NCBI GenBank assembly: GCA_017516285.1
Contig: JAFXDD010000003.1
Span: 62,001 to 126,000, forward strand
Direction of reading: 5' to 3'
DNA: 64,000 bases
Source of the DNA: Lachnospiraceae bacterium
GTDB taxonomy: Bacteria > Bacillota_A > Clostridia > Lachnospirales > Lachnospiraceae
Position numbers and translations under genes: made by a program. The notes beneath the pieces were generated by a model that ran no database searches, was not told the DNA's origin, and saw only the letters and a program-made list of their open reading frames with translations. Shown piece after piece: positions 35,440 through 44,441 of the stretch; position 1 is the stretch's first letter, and every line of letters starts with the position of its first letter.

Positions 35440-36849
35440 TTAAATCTGGCTCAAATCATACATGTCCAGATATTCCTTGGTGTTCTCGCACATTTCTTTA
35501 AAGAGCTTCTTTGCATCTTTGATGTTGCAGGTAACCAATGGGTCGTTTGCAAAGGCACAGAAAATCTTGCCTAAGTCTCTTTCAGCAATACCTTCGGAAA
35601 CTAATTCCTGCTCAGCGCATACTCTGGAAATCAGTGGATAGATTTCCGTTGGGATAGGACCTGCAAAGACAGGCTCTAAGCTGTTTGCGCGGAATACGGC
35701 ATTGGTTTCTACCACAGCGCCTAAAGGCAGGTTAGGAATCTGGCCTCTGTTAGGGATATTTACGTTGGTGACTAAATCGCACAGTCCAAGTAAGGCTCTG
35801 ATTTGGTTTACACCTTCTTCACCGGTACCGTTAATTTTTACTTCTTCTTCGCCGGATACTAAGCGGGCACTCTTTGCAAGACGGTTGTTCTTTAAGTCAT
35901 TTTTTCTCCATGCTACAGTAGTCAGACCAAAACACATTTCTTTCACTCGTTCAGGACTTTCTAGATACCACTTGCCTTCGCAGAACTCTGCTAAATGTCT
36001 GTCGCCGGCAGCAGCAATCCAGCCAAAACGATTGAAGAGGTCAATTTTAACCTTTTCTGCACTGCGGAAGCTATTGTTCATCCAGTTGTTGTCTACGCTT
36101 TCGTCGCCTGTTTTATAGCCGTCTTTATATTTCTGGCAGAATTCCTTATAAAGAGGGAACAGGTCCACATCATGGTAGGTAGCCTTGGTAAGCCATGTGA
36201 AATGGTTTACAGCAATCGGATTTACCTTGATTTCATGACGGTCAACGTTTTCTACACCTAATACTTCCTGTACCATTTTTGCCAGGAATTTCTGTGTGCC
36301 GAATACTTCGTGGCAGCAGCCGAAAGCCTTGATTTCAGGGAATACTCTGTAAAGTGTCTTTACGCAAAGTGTCATTGGGTTGGTGTAGTTGATAACCCAT
36401 GCATCAGGGCAGTTTTCTTTGATTTTCTCACCTATGTATTCGTACATTGGGATAGTACGCATTGCACGTACAATACCGCCGGGACCTGATGTATCGCCTA
36501 CGGATTGGTAGATGCCATATTTTTCAGGTGTATGTACATCTGATTCCATTTCATCGAAGGTGCCCGGAAGAATAGAAATAACGATGAAATTAGCACCTGT
36601 AAGTGCTTCGTCAATGGTTTCTACTGCGTGGTAATTCCAAACAGATTTTGCACCCTCTGCGTTGTTAAATTTGTTACCGATAATTTCGTTGTGCTTTGCT
36701 GCTTCCAAATCGATATCGTAAAGGTAAACGTCACCACTGATATCGTCACAGGATGCCAAATCACTCATTAAGCCCCATGCCCAGCCACGGGAGCCACCGC
36801 CGATGTAGGCAATTTTCAAATTGTTAACTTTGTTTCCTATGTATTCCAT
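35440..36849 (-). CDS. GH4-family glycosidase with CHEV motif (probable alpha-galacturonidase)
   Basis: A 469-residue GH4 enzyme, NAD+ and Mn2+ dependent, acting by redox elimination. The dinucleotide fold is AYIGGGSRGW; GDTSGPGGIVRAMRTIP and VINYTNPMTLC are family blocks. The metal-binding motif is CHEV (Cys179-Val182, in FGCCHEVFGTQ). CHEV is the signature of the GH4 alpha-galacturonidase group that includes B. subtilis LplD, whereas alpha-glucosidase groups have different residues after CH. So the enzyme probably releases galacturonic acid from short pectic oligosaccharides; unlike many GH4 enzymes it need not have a phosphorylated substrate. AGGAGG precedes the ATG; the start region faces the AraC gene. 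Confidence 0.9.
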   Translation of the reverse strand: MEYIGNKVNNLKIAYIGGGSRGWAWGLMSDLASCDDISGDVYLYDIDLEAAKHNEIIGNKFNNAEGAKSVWNYHAVETIDEALTGANFIVISILPGTFDEMESDVHTPEKYGIYQSVGDTSGPGGIVRAMRTIPMYEYIGEKIKENCPDAWVINYTNPMTLCVKTLYRVFPEIKAFGCCHEVFGTQKFLAKMVQEVLGVENVDRHEIKVNPIAVNHFTWLTKATYHDVDLFPLYKEFCQKYKDGYKTGDESVDNNWMNNSFRSAEKVKIDLFNRFGWIAAAGDRHLAEFCEGKWYLESPERVKEMCFGLTTVAWRKNDLKNNRLAKSARLVSGEEEVKINGTGEEGVNQIRALLGLCDLVTNVNIPNRGQIPNLPLGAVVETNAVFRANSLEPVFAGPIPTEIYPLISRVCAEQELVSEGIAERDLGKIFCAFANDPLVTCNIKDAKKLFKEMCENTKEYLDMYDLSQI

Positions 36850-36902
36850 AGTAAAACCTCCTTTGATATTTGGTACTTCTATTATGAGACAAAAAATTGT
36901 TG

Positions 36903-36923
36903 TTTGCTACTGATTATTTGCTA
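36903..36923. promoter_or_regulatory. Direct repeat between the GH4 gene and the AraC gene
   Basis: TTTGCTA occurs at 36903-36909 and 36917-36923, 14 bases apart, within the longer similarity TGTTTGCTACTGAT / TATTTGCTATGTTT. TAGCAA-17-CATAAT on minus (36909-36881) could be the GH4 promoter and overlaps the first copy. It is a possible AraC-family operator. Confidence 0.4.
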
Positions 36924-36948
36924 TGTTTACCTATAAAAGTATAAAAAA

Positions 36949-36977
36949 TTGACATGTTTTCAAATCTGTGATATGCT
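36949..36977 (+). promoter_or_regulatory. Promoter of the AraC gene
   Basis: TTGACA (36949-36954), 17 bases, TATGCT (36972-36977). It is a perfect -35 with good spacing. Confidence 0.75.
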
Positions 36978-37004
36978 ATATCAAAAGGCAGAAGGACTGT
37001 GAAT

Positions 37005-37811
37005 ATGGAATATAAATTGGCAAGGGACTACATGTTCTCCAGAAGAAAAATTACAAAAAAATGGGTTACCTCTGATATTCATTACCATGAGGAATATGAG
37101 CTTTACTATATGCTGGATGGCAGCACGACGTACTTTATCGGAGATGATATTTATAGTATCGAGAAGGGGAATTTTGTGTTTATTCCCAAGGGAATACCCC
37201 ATAAAACCGATAATGGAAACTGCCGGTATAATGAAAGAATTTTACTTAGTTTTTCGGGAGATATTTTCAATGAAAAAAAAAAGAATTTGCTGGAGCAGCT
37301 GTCAAGAAAGCGCATTATTTATGTTCCGGATGCCTATTTGCCTCAGCTGGAAGAAATTCTTTTTAAGCTTGAGGCAGAGTATATTCAAGAGGAGCATGAA
37401 AAGAGTATCCTGTTGGATATATATATATTAGAGCTTTTGGCACTTCTTTGCAGGTATCAGTGTGAGAGAAAGGCACATATTCATGAGTCAGACAAAATAG
37501 TATATCAGATTTCAGAATATATCAGTGCTAACTATGCCCAGGATATTACCTTGGAAAGCTTATGTAAAGTTTTTGCCATCAGTGAAGCCTATCTTTCACG
37601 AAAGTTTAAAGCGGTTTCCGGTATTGGTATTAATCAATATATTACCTATGTCAGAATCAGTAATGCAGAGCGGTTTCTTAGGGACAGTGATTTATCTGTC
37701 ACAGAGATAGCAGAGCAGTGCGGTTTTAACGGCAGCAATTATTTCTCGGCAGTATTCAAGAAAATAAAAGGGGTGCCGCCGCTTAAATATCGGCAGCACC
37801 ACGTAAAATAG
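37005..37811 (+). CDS. AraC-family regulator with cupin-like sensor
   Basis: A 268-residue soluble AraC/XylS regulator. The N-terminal ~100 residues are a cupin (SDIHYHEEYELYYMLDG, then YSIEKGNFVFIPKGIPHKTD) that probably binds a sugar. The C-terminal double HTH is ITLESLCKVFAISEAYLSRKFK and LSVTEIAEQCGFNGSNYFSAVFKK...GVPPLKYR. The ATG at 37005 lies eight bases after AAGGA; the GTG at 36999 is too close. It is divergent from GH4, which it probably controls. Its 3' end overlaps the convergent DUF4886 gene by 29 bases. Confidence 0.9.
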   Translation: MEYKLARDYMFSRRKITKKWVTSDIHYHEEYELYYMLDGSTTYFIGDDIYSIEKGNFVFIPKGIPHKTDNGNCRYNERILLSFSGDIFNEKKKNLLEQLSRKRIIYVPDAYLPQLEEILFKLEAEYIQEEHEKSILLDIYILELLALLCRYQCERKAHIHESDKIVYQISEYISANYAQDITLESLCKVFAISEAYLSRKFKAVSGIGINQYITYVRISNAERFLRDSDLSVTEIAEQCGFNGSNYFSAVFKKIKGVPPLKYRQHHVK

Positions 37812-38535
37812 CCAGAAGCTTCTCATCCGGAGCTTTCTTAACAGCAACAGTAGAAGGTGTGTAGGCTACATCCTTTACAGGAATTCCAAAAAGCTTTTTG
37901 GTCCAGACACAGGCCAGTAAATATCTGCCATAGTCAAAGGACATGTGGAAGCCGTCTCGGCAAAGGCTGAGTCCTCCTTCCGGTACGTTGAATTCCGGCA
38001 GGCTTCGTACTTTCTGGATAATGGTTCCTGATGGGATAAAATCCAATGCATATTTATCAGCCATCTGTGTGTAGCAGTCATGCAGCATATCATACATTTC
38101 TTGCTGATTTCTGTGGTAACGCATAAAGTTGCCATGTGAGCTTCCGATTTCATAAGCCCAGGTTTCATGCAGAAGTAGTTGGGCATTTGGCACCTTTGCC
38201 TTTATATGGTCCAGAACCAGTCCGAGAAATGGCTCATAAGAGCATATCCAGCCACTGTCTCCACTGACCTGTTGGGTAATGATATAGTCCCAGTTTTCTT
38301 CTTCCAGCACCTCATCAATAGCAGCTCTTCTTTCTGTAATAGTACCATTTAACTCATAACCATATGCTTTCTCGTCATTTTCGATGTTTTTCCAGTGGCG
38401 CTCCAGTGGGCAGCCGCCAATATATAAATTGACTACTTTTGTATCAATACCTGCTACACTTGCAAATTGATGCAGGTACCGGGTAGCATCCTGTGAAAAA
38501 CTGTTTCCAATTGCAAGGATTTTAATTGTTTGCAT
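37783..38535 (-). CDS. DUF4886 SGNH-like hydrolase, copy 2
   Basis: A 250-residue protein of the same family as the one at 6482: IKILAIGNSFSQDATRYLHQFA, IGGCPLERHWKNI, WDYIITQQVSGDSG, LLLHETWAYEIGS and DGFHMSFDYGRYLLACVW. The GNSFS, QQ and FHxxxGRY elements are kept in both copies. No signal peptide. It is the distal gene of a minus-strand row with the AEC permease and the alpha/beta hydrolase. Esterase function is predicted from the family, not proven. Confidence 0.82.
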   Translation of the reverse strand: MQTIKILAIGNSFSQDATRYLHQFASVAGIDTKVVNLYIGGCPLERHWKNIENDEKAYGYELNGTITERRAAIDEVLEEENWDYIITQQVSGDSGWICSYEPFLGLVLDHIKAKVPNAQLLLHETWAYEIGSSHGNFMRYHRNQQEMYDMLHDCYTQMADKYALDFIPSGTIIQKVRSLPEFNVPEGGLSLCRDGFHMSFDYGRYLLACVWTKKLFGIPVKDVAYTPSTVAVKKAPDEKLLAILRGAADI

Positions 38536-38585
38536 CGTATAACCTCACTTTGCCACCTGCGAACGTGGCTAAAACGATAAAAGTC

Positions 38586-39530
38586 TTAGATAAAATGTAT
38601 CAGCTCTGCTAACTGTACAATCAGCGGAATGCTGATAATAGACAGCAGGGTAGAAATAATAACCGTTTCTACAGCGTAAGAATAGTCGCTGTCGTATAAC
38701 TGCGCGTATACGGCTACGTTGGAGCCGGTCGGGCAGGCTGCTACAATTAACAGTGCCATTTTCATCTCTGCAAATTCCTGTGGAAGGAAGTATAACACGC
38801 CCATACAGATTAACGGAATGATAATCAGTCGTACCAGGGAGAGTAGATACAATTTGGTGTTTTTTAACATTTTGCCCGGATTGGTCTGTGCAAAATAAAT
38901 ACCGATGGTGAACATGGCAAGTGGTGTGTTTAGCCCGGATATGTACTGGATGCTTTTGTAAATCAGGTCAGGCATCGGTATCTGGGTCAGGAAGAAGAAC
39001 AAACCAATCAAGGTAGCAATCATAAACGGAGCTGTAAAAAGTCTCTTTGGTGAAGGAAGGAATTTCTTCCAGGAGCCTTTTTCCTTGGTGGTAGATGGCT
39101 TTACGGTAAGCAGTGCTACGCCATAAGACCATTGCAGCAGGTTTACGAATGCGATAAAAGTAGCCACGTAGAATACGGCACCGTTACTTAAGGTAGCCAC
39201 GATAAGCGGAATACCGAAAAATCCCGGATTGGAAAAAGCGGATGCAAAGTTAAGAATAGCATCCTTGGAAAAAAACAATCTGGAAACAACGATACAGATA
39301 ATCATAACAACTGCTGCAGCCAGGGAGCTGTAAAGAAGTCCCATTAATTTTTCACTGGAAAAGTCTACCAGGAAGCTATTAATAATAACACATGGTAAGG
39401 AAAGATAAATCAGTATATTGCTGATAGTGCGACATCCCTCCATGGTAATTTTTTTGGTGCGAAAGCACAGGTAGCCCACTGCTGCAAGCAGGAACATAAT
39501 CAGCACCTGTTTAATAAGTAATGTAGTCAT
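38586..39530 (-). CDS. AEC-family (auxin efflux carrier-like) permease
   Basis: A 314-residue membrane protein with about ten TM segments and the family motifs in LIYLSLPCVIINSFL, NPGFFGIPLIVATL, and ACPTGSNVAVYAQLY (the conserved Pro/Asn-rich crossing region). Bacterial AEC members export or import organic acids such as malate or other carboxylates. In a galacturonate-related region, uronate or organic acid transport is possible but not shown. AGGAGG precedes the ATG. Confidence 0.88.
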   Translation of the reverse strand: MTTLLIKQVLIMFLLAAVGYLCFRTKKITMEGCRTISNILIYLSLPCVIINSFLVDFSSEKLMGLLYSSLAAAVVMIICIVVSRLFFSKDAILNFASAFSNPGFFGIPLIVATLSNGAVFYVATFIAFVNLLQWSYGVALLTVKPSTTKEKGSWKKFLPSPKRLFTAPFMIATLIGLFFFLTQIPMPDLIYKSIQYISGLNTPLAMFTIGIYFAQTNPGKMLKNTKLYLLSLVRLIIIPLICMGVLYFLPQEFAEMKMALLIVAACPTGSNVAVYAQLYDSDYSYAVETVIISTLLSIISIPLIVQLAELIHFI

Positions 39531-39575
39531 AGCTGACCCTCCTAAATTCTAATTTCTTTTGTTATGTAATAATGA

Positions 39576-40307
39576 TTACTGAACGGAATTCATATAATCA
39601 TTTAATGTTTCTGCAAAATCCTCATTGCCGTCATATTTACAATGCTTAAAGCCTTCCATCAGCTTGTAGGTAACCTTTTCAGAAGGGCAGCCAAGCATTT
39701 CCAGTGTCTTTAAGAACATCAGGTTCTGCTCTAAGCGGCATGCCATATCATCATCAGATACGATAACAAAAATGTTTGGAAAAGCAGTGTTTTCATTAAT
39801 AAAGTAAACCGGAGCAGCATCATCAACCATAATTCTCTTGGTGTTAATGCCTCTTTCACGCAATACATTGAAGTGCGTGGTCATCTGTGCGGAATTAATG
39901 ATATAGCCGGTAATATCGGTAGTTTTGATACCGTGCTTGCCTAAATACTGCGGATCAAATGCAATCATAGCAGTCTGCCATGCACCGGCAGAAGAGCCGC
40001 CTACAAATACTTTGTTGATTTTGGTGTATTCGTGCATGTGCTCCTTTGCCCAGTTAACAACCATAGCAGCATCCTCTAAAAATTCAGGAAATACAGCATT
40101 TGGATACATTCTGTAATTAGCAGAAATAACTGCCTTTCCAAGGTTTGCTACATTTTGGGCAAGTGTACAAGCCTTGTCACCTGCTTCCAGGCCGCCACCA
40201 TGAAAATAAATAAACAAATCAGCTTCTTCGGTGTCAGGAAGGTATAAATCCAGCACCTGACTGGCAGGGGCATCCGTACCATAAACAATGTCTTTTATTA
40301 GTTTCAT
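39576..40307 (-). CDS. Alpha/beta hydrolase (HGGG-type carboxylesterase)
   Basis: A 243-residue alpha/beta-hydrolase. The oxyanion motif is YFHGGGLEAGD, the nucleophile elbow GGSSAGAW, and the acid/His appear late (VSDDDMACR, EGFKHCKYDG). It resembles small acetyl-esterases (Aes/BD-FAE type), known in several polysaccharide loci to remove acetyl groups. The ATG at 40307 follows AAAGGAGAT; the longer frame to 40334 lacks a site. It is divergent from the LysR gene. Confidence 0.85.
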   Translation of the reverse strand: MKLIKDIVYGTDAPASQVLDLYLPDTEEADLFIYFHGGGLEAGDKACTLAQNVANLGKAVISANYRMYPNAVFPEFLEDAAMVVNWAKEHMHEYTKINKVFVGGSSAGAWQTAMIAFDPQYLGKHGIKTTDITGYIINSAQMTTHFNVLRERGINTKRIMVDDAAPVYFINENTAFPNIFVIVSDDDMACRLEQNLMFLKTLEMLGCPSEKVTYKLMEGFKHCKYDGNEDFAETLNDYMNSVQ

Positions 40308-40346
40308 AATCAAATCTCCTTTGTCGGTTTTCATATATTATACCTG

Positions 40347-40376
40347 AAATTTATATTGTATTTCCAATATAAATTT
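40347..40376. promoter_or_regulatory. Perfect 12-base palindrome between the hydrolase and LysR genes
   Basis: AAATTTATATTG (40347-40358), six bases, CAATATAAATTT (40365-40376). TATAAT follows on plus (40388-40393) and on minus (40342-40337), so the palindrome lies near the -35 of both divergent promoters. It is a likely LysR operator. Confidence 0.7.
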
Positions 40377-40416
40377 GATACTATATATATAATATTAAAA
40401 TTATAAGAGGTACACT

Positions 40417-41280
40417 ATGGAATGGAACCAACTTCAAAAATTTCTTGCAGTAGCAAGGGAGGAGAATATGTCCAAGGCGGCAGAGCTTTTAGATACGTCT
40501 CAGCCGTCTTTAAGTCAGACAATAAAAAGGCTGGAGGAGGAGCTGGGGTATGAATTGTTTGTCAGGGAGGGAAAGCGTATCAGGCTGAATGAATCCGGCA
40601 AAGTAATGATGCAGACTGTAATACAGATGGATGAGCTGATGCAGAATACCAGATTGAGATTAGAAGAGTTGAATGGTATGAAACACTCAGAGGTTTCTAT
40701 ACATATCGGTACCGCTTCTACGTTATTACCGGAGTTGCTTTTATATTTAAAAAAGAGAAATCCGCAGATACAGTACCGTATTCACCAATGGAAGGCAGAA
40801 AATCCGGATGTTGAGGATGATATTCAGATATTGGCAGGACCAATCGGGAATCCCCGGAATGACGAAATTTTATTAATAGAAGAAATACTGTTAGCATTGC
40901 CGGCAAATCATAGTCTTATGAAAAAAGAGAAAATATTATTAAGTGACCTGACACAGGAGGAGTTTATCAATTTAAACGAGCATTGGGAATTGGGCAGAGA
41001 AATTACCAGAGAAATGAATAGGCGACTGTTCACTCCAAAGATGACTATGCTGGTGGACAATCCTAATATGATGAGGGAATTGTTAAAATACCATCTGGGC
41101 ATAGCCTTTGTTCCGTCCGTCTCTTGGCATGATTTTGCAGGGGAGGAAATCATCATTCGACCGGTTGAGGATTTTGAGTTAAAGAGGGCCATTTATTTGC
41201 GCACAAAGCCTCGGAAATATTTGACAAGAGAACAAAAAGAGTGTATCTTGGGGATAAAAGAATTCTTTGTAAAAAGATAG
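40417..41280 (+). CDS. LysR-family transcriptional regulator
   Basis: A 287-residue LysR regulator: winged HTH in FLAVAREENMSKAAELLDTSQPSLSQTIKRLEEELGYELFVREG, then a periplasmic-binding-like effector domain (IHIGTASTLLPELLLYL to the C terminus). It is divergent from the esterase-permease-DUF4886 row and probably regulates it through the palindrome in between. The stop is 11 bases before the next start, so the deacetylase may be co-transcribed. Confidence 0.92.
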   Translation: MEWNQLQKFLAVAREENMSKAAELLDTSQPSLSQTIKRLEEELGYELFVREGKRIRLNESGKVMMQTVIQMDELMQNTRLRLEELNGMKHSEVSIHIGTASTLLPELLLYLKKRNPQIQYRIHQWKAENPDVEDDIQILAGPIGNPRNDEILLIEEILLALPANHSLMKKEKILLSDLTQEEFINLNEHWELGREITREMNRRLFTPKMTMLVDNPNMMRELLKYHLGIAFVPSVSWHDFAGEEIIIRPVEDFELKRAIYLRTKPRKYLTREQKECILGIKEFFVKR

Positions 41281-41291
41281 GAGAAAATATT

Positions 41292-42137
41292 ATGGGAAGT
41301 ATTTTTATGAGATTTCCGGAAGGAAAGCACAAGGCATTAACTTTAAGCTATGATGATGGTGTGGCTCAGGATATTCGTTTAATCGATATTATGAAAAAGC
41401 ATGGATTAAAGGGTACCTTTAATATTAACAGCGGACTGTATGCTCCGGAAGGAACCACAAATCCGGAGGGTAAGGGCAGAATGTCCAAAAGTAAGTGTCA
41501 GGAGGTATATCTAAATAGCGGCATGGAGGTGGCAGTGCATGGGCTGACCCATCCGTTTTTGGAGCAGCTGCCGGAAAATCTTTGTACATATGAAGTGTTG
41601 CAGGACCGCAAGAATTTAGAGGCAGATTTTGGCTGCATGATTAGAGGTATGGCTTATCCATATGGCACCACCAGTGATTCTGTAGTGGAGAGCTTAAAGA
41701 AGTGTGGTATTGCTTACTCCAGAACCGTTACATCTACAGAGAAATTTACAATTCCTACAGACTGGCTGCGCCTTCCGGCTACCTGCCACCATGCAAATCC
41801 GAGGCTGATGGAGTTAGCCCGTAATTTTGTGGACAATGCCTTTAACAGAGCACCCGGACTTTTCTATCTGTGGGGTCACAGCTATGAGTTTGACAGAAAT
41901 GAACCGAACAATAACTGGGGAGTTATTGAGGAATTTGCGGAATTTATGGGTGACCGTGAGGATATCTGGTATGCTGCTAATATTGAGATTTATGATTATA
42001 TTGCGGCATACAACCAGCTGATTTTCAGTATGGATTATAAGAAAGTATATAACCCGACATGTACTACACTGTGGTTTGAGACAGGTAAGGGGGCGTATTG
42101 TGTGAAGCCGGGAGAGACGGTTTGTTATGAATTTTAA
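41292..42137 (+). CDS. Polysaccharide deacetylase (NodB/CE4-like), copy 2
   Basis: A 281-residue NodB-homology protein: ALTLSYDDGVAQDIRLIDIMKKHG carries the paired Asp, and EVAVHGLTHPFLEQLP the His block. GMAYPYGTTSD, LYLWGHSYEFDRN and DREDIWYAANIEIYDY mirror the copy at 8750. No signal peptide. AGGAGA precedes the ATG at 41292; the frame reaching back to 41241 overlaps the LysR gene. Confidence 0.86.
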   Translation: MGSIFMRFPEGKHKALTLSYDDGVAQDIRLIDIMKKHGLKGTFNINSGLYAPEGTTNPEGKGRMSKSKCQEVYLNSGMEVAVHGLTHPFLEQLPENLCTYEVLQDRKNLEADFGCMIRGMAYPYGTTSDSVVESLKKCGIAYSRTVTSTEKFTIPTDWLRLPATCHHANPRLMELARNFVDNAFNRAPGLFYLWGHSYEFDRNEPNNNWGVIEEFAEFMGDREDIWYAANIEIYDYIAAYNQLIFSMDYKKVYNPTCTTLWFETGKGAYCVKPGETVCYEF

Positions 42138-42191
42138 TGAACAATGTTTCAGATAGATTTCTAAAGTTTTTCTTAAACAATCATTTAGCAC

Positions 42192-42220
42192 TTGACTTTT
42201 TTTAACATAACAGTTAATAT
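42192..42220 (+). promoter_or_regulatory. Promoter of the T-box leader and tyrS
   Basis: TTGACT (42192-42197), 17 bases, TAATAT (42215-42220). It gives a start near 42227 and a leader of about 350 bases. Confidence 0.8.
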
Positions 42221-42226
42221 AAGCGT

Positions 42227-42512
42227 ATGCAAAACATTTTAAAGGCTATGAACGAAACAAGTACACTTTAGAACGAATTACAGAGAGTTGCCGGTAGATG
42301 AGAGGCGCAAAGAGGACTAGGGCTGGAATACATTCGCGAGCTGCATGGCAGAAAGGCTTAAGCGGGTTTAGTAGGTCATGACGGAGGACGTACACGTTAC
42401 AGTGCGATAGTTGATGATAGTCAACTTACTGAGGCTATATGTGTGAGCATATGGCGATTAAAGGTGGTATCGCGGGTAACCTCGTCCTTTGAGTTAAGGG
42501 CGAGGTTTTTTA
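42227..42512 (+). promoter_or_regulatory. Tyrosine T-box riboswitch
   Basis: A T-box leader for tyrS. Stem I runs from AGAGAG (about 42282) through GGTAGATGAGA. The specifier loop GGAATACATTC has a UAC Tyr codon at 42329-42331, followed by CGCGAGCTGC, the usual 3' flank. The T-box sequence AAAGGTGGTATCGCGGGTAA (42460-42479) is close to consensus. It competes with the terminator that follows: uncharged tRNA-Tyr should favour antitermination. Confidence 0.92.
42478..42512 (+). terminator. Regulated terminator of the T-box
   Basis: ACCTCGTCCTT (42479-42489) pairs with AAGGGCGAGGT (42496-42506), followed by TTTTT. The 5' arm overlaps the T-box antiterminator element. Confidence 0.88.
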
Positions 42513-42578
42513 TCGTCCTGAAAGGAAGGCTTATGGAGAGGCTGTTAGCTCCACCGAATGTAGAAAGGAAGAAAGATT

Positions 42579-43805
42579 ATGAGTAACATGACAGTTTTTG
42601 ATGAACTGAAGGCAAGAGGACTCTTGGCACAGCTCACCGACGAAGAAGAAATCAAGGAATTAATTAACACAGGCAAGGCTACTTTTTATATTGGCTTTGA
42701 CCCTACCGCAGATTCTTTACATGTAGGTCACTTCATGGCACTTTGCCTGATGAAGAGACTACAGATGGCAGGTAACAAACCAATTGCTCTGATTGGTGGC
42801 GGCACTGCTATGATTGGCGACCCATCCGGTCGTACGGATATGCGTACGATGATGACCAAGGAAACCATTCAGCACAACTGTGACTGCTTCAAAAAGCAGA
42901 TGAGCCGTTTTATCGACTTCTCTGATGGCAAAGCAATTATGGTGAACAATGCGGATTGGTTATTGGACCTGAATTATGTAGAGGTATTACGCGAAGTCGG
43001 TGCACACTTCAGCGTAAACCGTATGCTTACAGCGGAGTGCTACAAGCAGCGTATGGAGAAGGGGTTGTCCTTCCTGGAATTTAACTACATGATTATGCAG
43101 AGCTACGATTTCTACATGTTATACCAGAAGTACGGCTGTAACATGCAGTTTGGCGGGGATGACCAGTGGTCCAATATGCTTGGCGGTACTGAGCTTATCA
43201 GACGTAAGCTGGGTAAGGACGCATATGCCATGACCATTACCTTATTACTTAACAGTGAAGGTAAGAAGATGGGTAAGACACAGAAGGGTGCAGTATGGCT
43301 TGATCCGGAGAAAACAACACCTTTCGAATTCTACCAGTACTGGAGAAATGTAGCAGACAGCGACGTTATTAAGTGTATGAAGCTTTTAACATTCCTTCCA
43401 TTAGAAGAAATCGAAAAGATGGAAAGTTTAGAAGGCAGTCAGCTCAACACAGCAAAGGAAATCCTTGCATTTGAGCTTACAAAGATGGTTCATGGTGAAG
43501 AGGAAGCGAATAAGGCACAGGAAAGTGCCAGAGCTTTGTTTGCAGGCGGCAGCGCGGCAAATATGCCGGAAGCTGTTATTTCAGAGGACAAGTTTACAGA
43601 TGGTCAGATTGACATTTTAAGCGTTTTAGTGGCATCCGGTCTTTGTGCTTCCAGAAACGAAGCAAGACGAGCTGTGGAGCAAGGCGGTGTTACCGTGAAC
43701 GACGAAAAGGTTGCAGATATCAAGACGATGTATACTGCTTCTGATTTCAGTGAGGGGTTAATTGTTAAGCGCGGTAAGAAAAACTTCCGTCGCGTAATCA
43801 TGTAA
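42579..43805 (+). CDS. tyrS: Tyrosyl-tRNA synthetase
   Basis: A 408-residue class I synthetase. HVGH (in [11 protein letters not shown]) is the HIGH motif and KMGKT the KMSKS motif; [12 protein letters not shown] and [11 protein letters not shown] bind tyrosine and tRNA. The C-terminal S4-like domain ([21 protein letters not shown]) is complete. It charges tRNA-Tyr and is under T-box control. GAAAGGAAG precedes the ATG. Confidence 0.97.
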   Translation: MSNMTVFDELKARGLLAQLTDEEEIKELINTGKATFYIGFDPTADSLHVGHFMALCLMKRLQMAGNKPIALIGGGTAMIGDPSGRTDMRTMMTKETIQHNCDCFKKQMSRFIDFSDGKAIMVNNADWLLDLNYVEVLREVGAHFSVNRMLTAECYKQRMEKGLSFLEFNYMIMQSYDFYMLYQKYGCNMQFGGDDQWSNMLGGTELIRRKLGKDAYAMTITLLLNSEGKKMGKTQKGAVWLDPEKTTPFEFYQYWRNVADSDVIKCMKLLTFLPLEEIEKMESLEGSQLNTAKEILAFELTKMVHGEEEANKAQESARALFAGGSAANMPEAVISEDKFTDGQIDILSVLVASGLCASRNEARRAVEQGGVTVNDEKVADIKTMYTASDFSEGLIVKRGKKNFRRVIM

Positions 43806-43828
43806 CATTACATTTAAAGGAGATTTTT

Positions 43829-44419
43829 ATGAAAAAGATTTTAGCAACAATTTTAGCAGCAACTATGGTAATTTCTATGGCAGCATGTGGTGGACGTAAT
43901 AACGAATCTACTGAGAACACAGAGTCTCAGGTAGTATCTACAGAGACTACCGGTACAGAAACAGTAGAAACTGAAACTACAGCAACTGAAACAGAAGGTG
44001 CAGCAGAAGCAGAAGGAACAGCAGGAGAAATCCTTTTTAACGCATTCAAGGAAATGATGGAAGCAAAGCCTGAGACAACTGCTCAGGAAGCAGCGGATGC
44101 ACTTATTACCAATGAAATTATTCAGTTTATGGGCGGTACTATGCCTGTTGAACAGGGACTTCTTAGCGGCTTTGATAATGCAGAAATCAAAGGTTTTGAA
44201 GAGGGTGTTGTATTTATGCCTATGTTGGGCTCTATTCCATTTATTGGTTATATATTTGATATGCCGGCAGATGCTGATTTAGAGGCTTTTATGACAACCT
44301 TGAAGGAAAGTGCAAATATGAGATGGCAGGTTTGCGTGGAAGCAGAAGAAATGGTTGTAGAAGCTATTGGTGATAAAGTATTTTTCTTGATGTGTAAGAA
44401 AGATCTTTCTGCAGAATAA
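43829..44419 (+). CDS. Lipoprotein of unknown function
   Basis: A 196-residue lipoprotein. The signal ends in ISMAAC (lipid-modified Cys20); a ~45-residue Thr/Glu-rich linker follows, then a folded part with GLLSGFDNAEIKGFEEGVVF and IFDMPADADLEAFMTTLKESANMRW. It carries a lipid anchor on the outer face of the membrane. I do not recognise the family with confidence. It has a close upstream gene (tyrS) and its own terminator. Confidence 0.82.
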   Translation: MKKILATILAATMVISMAACGGRNNESTENTESQVVSTETTGTETVETETTATETEGAAEAEGTAGEILFNAFKEMMEAKPETTAQEAADALITNEIIQFMGGTMPVEQGLLSGFDNAEIKGFEEGVVFMPMLGSIPFIGYIFDMPADADLEAFMTTLKESANMRWQVCVEAEEMVVEAIGDKVFFLMCKKDLSAE

Positions 44420-44441
44420 TAATATTAATTTTAATTAGTGT

